DNA of 6,767 bases from an uncultured Anaerolineae bacterium. GTDB taxonomy: Bacteria; Chloroflexota; Anaerolineae; Anaerolineales; Villigracilaceae. The notes under the pieces were generated by a model. It did not search any database and had not been told where the DNA came from. It was given only the letters and a program-made list of their open reading frames with translations. Where the stretch lies: contig CAINXK010000425.1 in NCBI GenBank assembly GCA_903854805.1, positions 1 to 6,767 of the forward strand, written 5' to 3'. The position numbers and the translations under genes were made by a program. Below are positions 1 to 5,540 of the stretch, piece by piece (positions within the stretch are counted from its first letter, which is position 1; every line of letters begins with the position of its first letter).

Positions 1-1067
1 GACGAGATTTCTTAAAGTTATCCGGGGGTACGTTCGGCAGCCTCGCCCTATCTCCGCTATTACCGCCGCTGGATCAATTCGCCAATGGGGCGCTCATCCG
101 CATAACCAGCAGCGGAATTGAAGATAAAGGCATTCCTGTTTATAGCGAGCCCACCGATCAGAGCAATATTGTAAGAATGGTATTTCAAGACAATTTGCTA
201 AATGTATACGAAGAAGTTAACTCGGGCACACCCGGGTACAACCCGATCTGGTACCGGGTCTGGGGGGGCTACGTCCACCGCGCCCGCACCCAAAAAGTAC
301 AATACATTTTTAACCCAACCGAACAATCCATCCGGGAAAATGGACAGCTGGCCGAGGTGACGGTTCCGTTCACCCAGGCTTTCCGCCTGGTAGGTAAAGA
401 TTGGCAGCCGCTCAACAGCTTATATTACAGCAGTGTCCACTGGGTCAAAGGCGTTGACACCGGACCCAATGGGCTGCCCTGGTATCGCGTATTGGATGAA
501 CTGACCGATATCACTTACAACGTTCCCGCCAGCCACCTGCGCCTGATCCCGGATATCGAAATCGAACCAATCTCTCCCAATGTGCCTCCTGAAAAAAAGC
601 GCATCGAGGTTTCGCTGAGCACCCAAAGATTGACTTGCTTCGAATATGACAATACAGTTTTCAGCACCCTGATTTCATCTGGTCGTCTGAACAGCAACCC
701 GGGGCTCAACGGCATCCCAACCCGCACCCCGGCTGGAAAATTTTACGTCAGTGTCAAAATGCCATCCAAGCACATGGGCAGTGGTGACCTGGCTCAGGCT
801 GCTGATATCCACGCATACCAGTTACCCGGTGTTCCCTGGACATCCTTCATCCAGTTCCAGGGAAGAGCCTTCCAGGGGCATGCCTTTCATGGCACCTATT
901 GGCATGATAATTTTGGCGTGCCAATGAGCAGCGGGTGTCTCAACATGCGCACCGAAGAAGCCAAATGGTTATTCCGTTGGTGTTCGCCACTCTCCCCTGC
1001 TGACCAGATCGATCCATTAACCCTTGATAAAAAAGGTTACGGAACATCTGGCGTTATCACTGCATAA
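1..1067 (+). CDS. Tat-exported L,D-transpeptidase (YkuD domain), 5' partial
   Basis: The frame is open from the first complete codon at position 3, giving 354 residues before the TAA at 1065-1067. The window begins RDFLKLSGG followed by a hydrophobic stretch. The preceding bases 'ga' could complete an Arg codon, so this looks like a twin-arginine (RRDFLK) signal, with the true start a few codons upstream of the window. The ATG at 177 is therefore internal. Residues about 30-185 resemble two SH3-like modules (WYRVWGGYVH and a later WYRVLDE). Residues about 199-325 form the YkuD domain, with IEVSLSTQRL, a TPAGKFYV strand, HG at H296 and SSGCLNM with the presumed nucleophile Cys312. Family members cross-link peptidoglycan stem peptides outside the membrane through an acyl-enzyme on this Cys. 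The usual His before GC is Ser here. The gene lies one base from the methyltransferase start. The family assignment is firm; the substrate is inferred. Confidence 0.9.
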   Translation, partial: RDFLKLSGGTFGSLALSPLLPPLDQFANGALIRITSSGIEDKGIPVYSEPTDQSNIVRMVFQDNLLNVYEEVNSGTPGYNPIWYRVWGGYVHRARTQKVQYIFNPTEQSIRENGQLAEVTVPFTQAFRLVGKDWQPLNSLYYSSVHWVKGVDTGPNGLPWYRVLDELTDITYNVPASHLRLIPDIEIEPISPNVPPEKKRIEVSLSTQRLTCFEYDNTVFSTLISSGRLNSNPGLNGIPTRTPAGKFYVSVKMPSKHMGSGDLAQAADIHAYQLPGVPWTSFIQFQGRAFQGHAFHGTYWHDNFGVPMSSGCLNMRTEEAKWLFRWCSPLSPADQIDPLTLDKKGYGTSGVITA

Positions 1068-1068
1068 C

Positions 1069-2301
1069 ATGCCTTTTCTACACTGGACAGGCAAAACCTT
1101 ACTGCCCCCAAAGCCTACTTCGCTGACCCTTGACTCAGTAATTTATCCAAACGCGATAGGCTGGCCAGGCACTCTTCCTGAAAATCAATTAATTCTTGGC
1201 GACAATCTTGCCATTATGGCCGCGCTCCTGCCCGAATACGAGGAGCGTGTCAATTTAATCTACGTTGATCCGCCATTTTTTACCAACCGGCATTTCACCG
1301 CCCGCATCGGACGCGGTGAAGATTCGCGTAAACCACGCGAATGGCAGCTGGCAATTGGCTATGCTGACCGCTGGGACAATCTGGATGCATACATCGACTT
1401 TTTGTATCAACGGCTGGCACTCATGACACGCTTGCTGGCAGATGGGGGCACGCTTTACCTGCATCTGGACTGGCATGCCGACGCCTACGCGCGTTTACTC
1501 CTGGATGAATTGCTCGGCGCTGATAATTTTCTCAATGAAATCATTTGGACTTACCATGGCCCATCCCCCATCCGGTCAGCCTTCAATCGCAAACACGATA
1601 CCATTTTGGTTTACACAAAAGGCAATCATCATACCTTTAATGCCGACGCAGTCAGGGTACCTTATAACGATGCCACCGTTAAAACCTTTGCATCATCCAC
1701 CAAAGCCGGGTTCGGCAAAGTTCCCAACCTGCAGCGCGGAAAGGTGCCCGAAGACTGGTGGTACTTTCCTGTTGTAGCGCGCCTGCACAACGAAAGGACC
1801 GGTTATCCCACCCAAAAACCAGAGGTTCTGCTTGAGCGCATTATCCTGGCTTCTTCAAACCCTGGTGACCTGGTGGCTGATTTCTTCTGCGGATCTGGGA
1901 CCACTCCGCTGGTAGCTGCCCGCCACGGGCGCAGATTTCTGGTGACAGACGCCACATTTCGAGCGCTCCACACCACCCGTGAGCGGCTGGTTAGAGCCGG
2001 CAGTCCACCATTCGCCATCTACTCGACCCCCACAGAACCACCCAAAGCAGCAGCACCATCATTTTCCTTTGAAGTCTCAGCCAAAGAAATCCGCCTTACC
2101 AGTCCCGAAGTCCCGGATTACTGGGAAGTAGATCCAAACTGGGATGGGCAAGTATTTCGGAGTGCATCCCAGGCAGTCTTGCCGCTTCGATCAGGCGAAA
2201 TAATCAAAATCCTGCCGCTGCCTGCAGCCGCCCCCGAAAGCAGAATTTGCATTCGGGCTGTAAATGGAAGCGGAGAACAAGTTCAAAGCTGTATAAAATA
2301 A
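1069..2301 (+). CDS. Beta-class DNA methyltransferase (type III Mod-like, apparently orphan)
   Basis: The product has 410 residues if it starts at ATG 1069. An in-frame TTG at 1024 would add 15 residues inside the transpeptidase gene and is less likely. Motifs run in beta-class order: GDNLAIM (44-50), then motif IV VDPPFFTN (D67-F70), then a probable target-recognition segment at about 160-245, then YPTQKPEVLLERII (246-259), then motif I DFFCGSGTT (271-279). This order fits an S-adenosylmethionine-dependent N6-adenine or N4-cytosine methylase. The segments WTYHG, RKHDTILVYTK and EDWW resemble type III Mod-like enzymes. A C-terminal part (about 335-410, with DYWEVDPNWDGQVF) resembles the extra domain of some such proteins. 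No Shine-Dalgarno is evident, and the start follows the transpeptidase stop by one base, suggesting translational coupling. No restriction (Res) gene lies within the window, so an orphan enzyme is inferred. Target sequence unknown. Confidence 0.9.
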   Translation: MPFLHWTGKTLLPPKPTSLTLDSVIYPNAIGWPGTLPENQLILGDNLAIMAALLPEYEERVNLIYVDPPFFTNRHFTARIGRGEDSRKPREWQLAIGYADRWDNLDAYIDFLYQRLALMTRLLADGGTLYLHLDWHADAYARLLLDELLGADNFLNEIIWTYHGPSPIRSAFNRKHDTILVYTKGNHHTFNADAVRVPYNDATVKTFASSTKAGFGKVPNLQRGKVPEDWWYFPVVARLHNERTGYPTQKPEVLLERIILASSNPGDLVADFFCGSGTTPLVAARHGRRFLVTDATFRALHTTRERLVRAGSPPFAIYSTPTEPPKAAAPSFSFEVSAKEIRLTSPEVPDYWEVDPNWDGQVFRSASQAVLPLRSGEIIKILPLPAAAPESRICIRAVNGSGEQVQSCIK

Positions 2302-2518
2302 CCGGAATAACGAATGACGGACAACCGGTGCGCTTTGCCTGGCTGCAAAGATTATGATCTGATCTGCAGAACCGATGAAACGTGAGTAAATACCCTGTTA
2401 CAGGGATTGGGGAACTCATTATTGATGCTTAAACGAAAAATCTGGCGGAATTGCTCCGCCAGATTTTTGTTTTGAAATATTATTTTTTTCCAGAAAAGTG
2501 TGTTTTCAGCTGTGCTGA
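2302..2518. other. Convergent intergenic region with small hairpins
   Basis: This spacer lies between the ends of two convergent genes. Besides the strong terminator at 2436-2472 it holds minor dyads: CCCTG-TTA-CAGGG (2393-2405), a bulged CTGC/GCAG plus AGAT/ATCT stem (2343-2369), and ACCGG/CCGGT (2301-2305 with 2325-2329). A 23-codon reading frame at 2314-2385 has no convincing ribosome binding site, and I do not call it a gene. Confidence 0.5.
2436..2472. terminator. Bidirectional Rho-independent terminator
   Basis: The stem is a perfect 14-bp inverted repeat: AAAAATCTGGCGGA at 2436-2449 pairs with 2455-2468 across a 5-base loop. It ends in a T-rich tract on the plus strand and a matching T tract (TTTTTCGTTT) on the minus strand. 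Its place between the convergent methyltransferase and regulator genes means one hairpin can stop transcripts from both sides. Confidence 0.93.
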
Positions 2519-3178
2519 TCAAACATCCAGGCGGTAACCCACACCCCGGACGGTATGCAAAAAGCGAGGATGATTGGGATCCATTTCGATAGCGCGCCTT
2601 AGCCAGGAGATATGCACATCCAACGTGCGCGTATCACCGGTGTAATTCGTCTCCCAAACCTGCTTAAAAAGTTCTTCGCGCCCAATTACTTCACCGCGAT
2701 GCTGGAGCAAAATATGCAATAAATTAGCCAGGCGCGGTGTCAGCCTCGAATTTTTGCTCAAACATTTTACCCGGCGATGCTCGGTGTCCAACCGGATTGG
2801 TCCAGCATGAATTATGTTGGCACCATCTCCGGGAAGCAGAGGCTTGATTCGGTTTACTAATTTTTGAACAGTAAAAGGCAAATTAAGCACAACATCAGCT
2901 GCAGATTTATCGACCAGCTTATCCGCTTCGAGAATAAGCACGATTGGCAAATGCTCGTCTTGTTTTTCACGCAAAGATTGGCAAATACGCACGCCGGTAG
3001 AACCAATCGAGGCGGCATTAACGACCACCAAGTCCGGTCCAATTTCGATTAAGCGCGCCAATGCCTCACTGCCATTACCGACAGACGTAACAATAAAATC
3101 CTTCTTCTGCAAAAGAGATGCAAAAGCGGGTCGGTCGGCTTTTTTTCCTTCGACGATTAAAATACTGGCGTTAGTCAT
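2519..3178 (-). CDS. OmpR/PhoB-family regulator with degenerate (pseudo) receiver
   Basis: The product has 219 residues from ATG 3178. A TTG at 3187 would add three residues; an in-frame TAG two codons further upstream excludes any longer form. GAGGA lies 2-3 bases before the ATG, which is closer than usual. Residues about 5-115 have receiver architecture (ILIVEGK, GSEALARL, DLVVVNAAS, LPFTVQKLVNRIKPLL). The acidic pair is E10-G11, the phosphoacceptor position is Asn54, the usual Ser/Thr is Leu83 or Glu84, and the conserved Lys is Leu100. Canonical aspartate phosphorylation is therefore not expected. Residues about 122-219 are an intact winged-helix output domain (SRLTPRLANLLHILLQ, REELFKQVW, RTLDVHISWLRRAI, HTVRGVGYRLDV), which in this family binds DNA. 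No histidine kinase gene is adjacent. The gene is divergent from rplI and shares its regulatory region. The DNA targets are unknown; autoregulation or control of rplI is only inferred from position. Confidence 0.9.
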   Translation of the reverse strand: MTNASILIVEGKKADRPAFASLLQKKDFIVTSVGNGSEALARLIEIGPDLVVVNAASIGSTGVRICQSLREKQDEHLPIVLILEADKLVDKSAADVVLNLPFTVQKLVNRIKPLLPGDGANIIHAGPIRLDTEHRRVKCLSKNSRLTPRLANLLHILLQHRGEVIGREELFKQVWETNYTGDTRTLDVHISWLRRAIEMDPNHPRFLHTVRGVGYRLDV

Positions 3179-3258
3179 TTTCCTCAATGTCTACAATGGC
3201 CGGCTGAACAATACATACCCCTATACGGGAACAAAACATCCTCCAGCCTGATAAAGCG

Positions 3259-3264
3259 ATTATA
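3259..3264 (-). promoter_or_regulatory. Candidate -10 element for the regulator gene
   Basis: On the minus strand this reads TATAAT, a perfect sigma70-type -10 hexamer about 80 bases upstream of the regulator's ATG. The bases 16-18 positions further upstream are TG-rich and match a -35 poorly. The promoter is plausible but rests on the -10 alone. Confidence 0.45.
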
Positions 3265-3310
3265 CACCAATCTTAAAATAGCACACCACCAGAAAGTACT
3301 ATTTTACCGA

Positions 3311-3339
3311 GAAATGTTAAAGACACTATTTAACATTTC
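3311..3339. repeat. Perfect 11-bp inverted repeat, candidate operator
   Basis: GAAATGTTAAA (3311-3321) and its exact reverse complement (3329-3339) flank a 7-base spacer. The dyad sits between the two divergent promoters, about 55 bases upstream of the rplI -35. It has no T tract typical of a terminator, so a binding site for a dimeric regulator is the better guess. The protein that binds is unknown. Confidence 0.6.
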
Positions 3340-3342
3340 AAC

Positions 3343-3352
3343 CTGTATACAG
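3343..3352. repeat. 10-bp perfect palindrome CTGTATACAG
   Basis: CTGTATACAG is fully self-complementary and begins four bases after the 29-bp dyad. It has the CTG...CAG outer shape of some repressor operators, but it is shorter than an E. coli LexA box. It is a candidate regulatory half of the dyad cluster. Confidence 0.4.
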
Positions 3353-3357
3353 ATTTT

Positions 3358-3376
3358 TTATCACCGTTGGCGATAA
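3358..3376. repeat. Imperfect inverted repeat TTATCACC-GTT-GGCGATAA
   Basis: Seven of eight positions pair across a 3-base centre. The element ends 18 bases before the rplI -35 hexamer, where an activator or repressor could act. It is the third symmetrical element within 66 bases. Confidence 0.4.
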
Positions 3377-3394
3377 AGAAAACACAAACGCTGA

Positions 3395-3423
3395 TTGACT
3401 CAAGCCCAAGCCTCTGGTAAAAT
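3395..3423 (+). promoter_or_regulatory. Strong sigma70-type promoter for rplI
   Basis: TTGACT (3395-3400) and TAAAAT (3418-3423) each match the consensus at five of six positions and are separated by the optimal 17 bases. A TG at 3415-3416, one base before the -10, adds an extended -10 motif. The expected transcript start is near 3430, giving an rplI leader of about 80 bases. Confidence 0.85.
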
Positions 3424-3432
3424 CAATCCCCA

Positions 3433-3479
3433 GGAGCGTTGTACCCTTCGCTCCAATTCATACTGCGCTGAACGCAGTA
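3433..3479 (+). promoter_or_regulatory. Two tandem hairpins in the rplI 5' leader
   Basis: GGAGCG (3433-3438) pairs perfectly with CGCTCC (3449-3454) across a 10-base loop. TACTGCG (3461-3467) pairs perfectly with CGCAGTA (3473-3479) across the loop CTGAA. Both fall within the predicted untranslated leader, the first only a few bases from the predicted transcript start. They could stabilise the message or serve as a binding site for autoregulation. I do not recognise them as a known leader family. Confidence 0.55.
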
Positions 3480-3509
3480 ATATTTACGCCAGAAAGGGCT
3501 TAAAGCACC

Positions 3510-4028
3510 ATGAAAGTACTCCTTCTTAAAGATGTTTACAAACTCGGTCGCGCAGGTGAAGTCAAAAAAGTAGCCGATGGCTACGGTCGCAACTTTCTGC
3601 TTCCACAAGGTATGGCTCTGCTCGCCACACCAGGTGCGCTGAAACAATCAGAAAAGATCCGCACAGACGCCACAAAGAAACGCGCCACGCTTAACAATGA
3701 GATGGGCGCAGTTGCCGAAGTAATTACCGGCCTGGCACTTGGTTTTGGATCGAAAGCGGGCGAAACCGGAAAGCTTTATGGTTCCATCACTGCTCAAGAT
3801 GTCGCTACTGCCATCAAAAACAAAACTGGTGTTGAGATTAAACGCCAGCAGATCGACCTGCAGCCTATCCGCACCCTGGGCGAACACAAAGCACACATCC
3901 GTCTGACGATGGACCTTATCCCAGACATTCGGATCGTAGTCTACCGTGAAGGCGAGACCAACCCGGTTGAAGAAGTCAAACCCGCCCCCAAGGCAGTCGA
4001 AGTCGCTCCAGCTGTACCTGAAGCCTAA
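3510..4028 (+). CDS. rplI: Large-subunit ribosomal protein bL9
   Basis: The product has 172 residues and clear L9 features. The N-terminal rRNA-binding domain (about 1-50) holds [18 protein letters not shown] and the signature [17 protein letters not shown] long connecting helix spans about 42-74. The C-terminal domain (about 76-146) includes [28 protein letters not shown] and VVYRE. L9 binds 23S rRNA near the L1 stalk and helps maintain reading frame. The protein is about 22 residues longer than the usual 148-150, owing to a Pro/Ala/Glu/Val-rich tail after residue 147. AAAGGG at 3493-3498 is a weak ribosome binding site 11 bases before the ATG. In many bacteria rplI follows rpsF, ssb and rpsR; here it stands alone with its own strong promoter and terminator. 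Confidence 0.98.
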   Translation: MKVLLLKDVYKLGRAGEVKKVADGYGRNFLLPQGMALLATPGALKQSEKIRTDATKKRATLNNEMGAVAEVITGLALGFGSKAGETGKLYGSITAQDVATAIKNKTGVEIKRQQIDLQPIRTLGEHKAHIRLTMDLIPDIRIVVYREGETNPVEEVKPAPKAVEVAPAVPEA

Positions 4029-4050
4029 TTTTTAGCAAAGCAGCAGATAC

Positions 4051-4095
4051 ATCACCGATTTATGCCCATACGGGGGTGAATCGGTGATTTTTCTT
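4051..4095 (+). terminator. Rho-independent terminator after rplI
   Basis: ATCACCGATT (4051-4060) pairs perfectly with AATCGGTGAT (4079-4088), followed by TTTTTCTT. The 18-base loop contains a further CCC/GGG pairing (4065-4067 with 4072-4074). It lies 22 bases after the rplI stop and separates rplI from the RodZ-like gene. Confidence 0.9.
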
Positions 4096-4105
4096 AACCT
4101 ACGCG

Positions 4106-4124
4106 CCTCCTACACATGAGGAGG
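4106..4124 (+). promoter_or_regulatory. Shine-Dalgarno hairpin before the RodZ-like gene
   Basis: AGGAGG (4119-4124) is a perfect ribosome binding site nine bases before ATG 4134, and it decides that start over the in-frame ATG at 4116. CCTCCT (4106-4111) is its exact complement, leaving a 7-base loop ACACATG that contains the upstream ATG. In RNA the site could be hidden in a 6-bp GC-rich stem. A second register pairs CTCCT with AGGAG at 4122-4126. Confidence 0.6.
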
Positions 4125-4133
4125 AGAAATAGC

Positions 4134-5507
4134 ATGTCCACAACCGGCGAACAATTAAAACTGGCCCGCGAAACCCGAAAACTGACCATTAAACAAGTTG
4201 TGCAGGTCATTCGTGTCCGTGCCCATTACCTGCTTGCCATGGAAGCTGATGACTTTTCAGCCATGCCTTCCGCGGCCCAGGCGCGTGGTTTTTTACGCAT
4301 CTATGCCGAATTCCTTGGGTTGGATGCAGACATGCTGACAGATCGCCTTAGAACGGAAATACCCAGCACCAATCATGCTGAAGAAGCACCAATCCGGGTT
4401 GAAACCAGCGCAGCAGAACCAGAAGCCAAACCGGCGCCAGCTGCCATCCCAGAGCCAGCCAAAGTTATCATTGCTGAACCACCTCAACAAGAATTTGCTC
4501 CAGCGGCACCATCAATTGAGATCTTTGCTGAAATCGGCAGCATGCTGCGAAGCCGGCGAGAGCTCATCAGCCTGACCCTTGACGAGGTTGAACGCCATAC
4601 ACATGTAAGAAAACATAACCTCGAATTGATCGAGACGGGTGACTTTGATATGCTGGCATCACCCGTTCAATTGCGCGGCACGCTTGGCACCTACGCCAGC
4701 TTCCTTGATCTGGACGTAGACGCTTTACTATTGCGCTACGCAGATGCAATTCAGTCACGCCGCATTGAACGCCAGGCAACCGATATCCCCAAATCGGCCA
4801 GTCAGAAGGTGGGCAGCGGTCTACCCATCTGGCTGCGGCGCTTCATCAGCCCGGATCTGATCTTTGGCGGCAGTATGATTCTTATCCTGATGACTTTAAC
4901 CATTTGGGGCGCGGGCCGTATTTTTGCTGGAAGTGTGGATACACAAAATGTCCCCACACAGGGGCCATCCATCTCAGACGTATTGTTGGCATCCCCGATA
5001 GCCAGCTCAACTTCACAGAATGGCATACCCACCAATATTTTTGATGAAGGCACCGTTTTCCCAACTCTGGACTCTGCCCAAATCAATCCAACCGAATCAC
5101 CACCGGCTGCCACAATTTCATCGGCAGTTCAAATTACTGTGGCAGTCGTGGAACGTACCTTTTTACGCGTAACCGTGGACGGTGTAGTCAAGCAGGATGG
5201 TCGCGTCTCACCAGGCGCTGCATTAACTTTCGATGGAAGTAACCAAATTGAAGTACTGACTGGGTCTGGAACCGCAGTCCAAATTATTTTCAATCAAAAT
5301 AACCTGGGCCTCATGGGTAACTTTGGCGAAGTTGTCGATCGCATTTACACGACCAACGGAGTTGAAACTCCTACACTTACCCCCAGCCCGACCGCTTCCA
5401 TTACCCCAGTGCCGTCCCGAACTCCGAGACCATCTCCCACTTCCAGGCCTTCCCCAACCAAAAAACCAACCAGTACTTCGCGCCCAAGCTCCACAATCGT
5501 GCCATAA
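4134..5507 (+). CDS. RodZ-like membrane protein with two HTH domains
   Basis: The product has 457 residues from ATG 4134, chosen for the AGGAGG before it. Residues 5-72 form an HTH_25-type domain (GEQLKLARETRKLTIKQV, AQARGFLRIYAEFLGLD). Residues 135-202 repeat it at the same length (GSMLRSRRELISLTLDEV, VQLRGTLGTYASFLDLD). A Pro/Ala/Glu-rich linker (81-128) joins the two. One membrane segment lies at about 242-264. After a spacer, residues about 333-408 match the RodZ C-terminal (DUF4115) domain, with VVERTFLRVTVDG, NNLGLMGNFGEVVDRIY. A Thr/Pro/Ser-rich tail (411-457) ends the protein. RodZ links the cytoskeleton and wall synthesis machinery, with HTH inside the cell and the C-terminal domain outside. 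The adjacent rimO supports the call. The duplicated HTH and the long tail depart from E. coli RodZ. I see no clear promoter between the rplI terminator and this gene, so readthrough or an internal promoter is possible. Confidence 0.9.
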   Translation: MSTTGEQLKLARETRKLTIKQVVQVIRVRAHYLLAMEADDFSAMPSAAQARGFLRIYAEFLGLDADMLTDRLRTEIPSTNHAEEAPIRVETSAAEPEAKPAPAAIPEPAKVIIAEPPQQEFAPAAPSIEIFAEIGSMLRSRRELISLTLDEVERHTHVRKHNLELIETGDFDMLASPVQLRGTLGTYASFLDLDVDALLLRYADAIQSRRIERQATDIPKSASQKVGSGLPIWLRRFISPDLIFGGSMILILMTLTIWGAGRIFAGSVDTQNVPTQGPSISDVLLASPIASSTSQNGIPTNIFDEGTVFPTLDSAQINPTESPPAATISSAVQITVAVVERTFLRVTVDGVVKQDGRVSPGAALTFDGSNQIEVLTGSGTAVQIIFNQNNLGLMGNFGEVVDRIYTTNGVETPTLTPSPTASITPVPSRTPRPSPTSRPSPTKKPTSTSRPSSTIVP

Positions 5508-5540
5508 GATAAGTTCAATCATGGTGTAAGCTTTTTTTTT
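5499..5540 (+). terminator. Weak candidate terminator after the RodZ-like gene
   Basis: A run of nine T residues (5532-5540) follows a poor stem in which GTGCCAT (5499-5505) pairs with ATGGTGT (5521-5527), using three G-U pairs and a 15-base loop. The stem overlaps the stop codon. The T run is clear, but the hairpin is weak and lies four bases before it. Confidence 0.3.

Larger units (their letters stand above)
3179..3509. other. Divergent regulatory region between regulator gene and rplI
   Basis: This 331-bp stretch has no convincing gene. In order it holds: the regulator's leader, with an imperfect palindrome CCCCTATACGGG at 3218-3229; a TATAAT element for the minus strand (3259-3264); three dyads (3311-3376); a strong plus-strand promoter (3395-3423); and two hairpins in the rplI leader (3433-3479). 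The density of symmetrical elements is high for a spacer in front of a ribosomal protein gene. Confidence 0.75.

Noticed and set aside
177..179. ATG 177 as the start of the L,D-transpeptidase
   Set aside because: The frame stays open upstream to the window edge and encodes a Tat-like signal and SH3-like sequence continuous with the domain after it.
1442..1777. 111-codon plus-strand reading frame inside the methyltransferase
   Set aside because: It overlaps conserved motifs of the methyltransferase in another frame and its product has no recognisable domain.
1069..2301. A complete type III restriction-modification system
   Set aside because: Only the methylase is present; both flanking genes are unrelated and no Res motifs occur in the window.
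2314..2385. 23-codon Cys-containing small reading frame after the methyltransferase
   Set aside because: There is no good ribosome binding site and no sign of conservation; three cysteines in so short a frame can arise by chance.
2391..2406. Resemblance to the I-SceI homing endonuclease site around ACCCTGTTA
   Set aside because: Only about nine contiguous bases match, and the rest is explained by a simple CCCTG/CAGGG hairpin.
3343..3352. CTGTATACAG as a LexA (SOS) box
   Set aside because: It lacks the longer spacing of the E. coli box, neither flanking gene is an SOS gene, and Chloroflexota LexA sites are not known to me to have this form.
4802..5113. 103-codon minus-strand reading frame inside the RodZ-like gene
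   Set aside because: It mirrors the membrane segment and spacer of a well-supported gene and shows no family resemblance.
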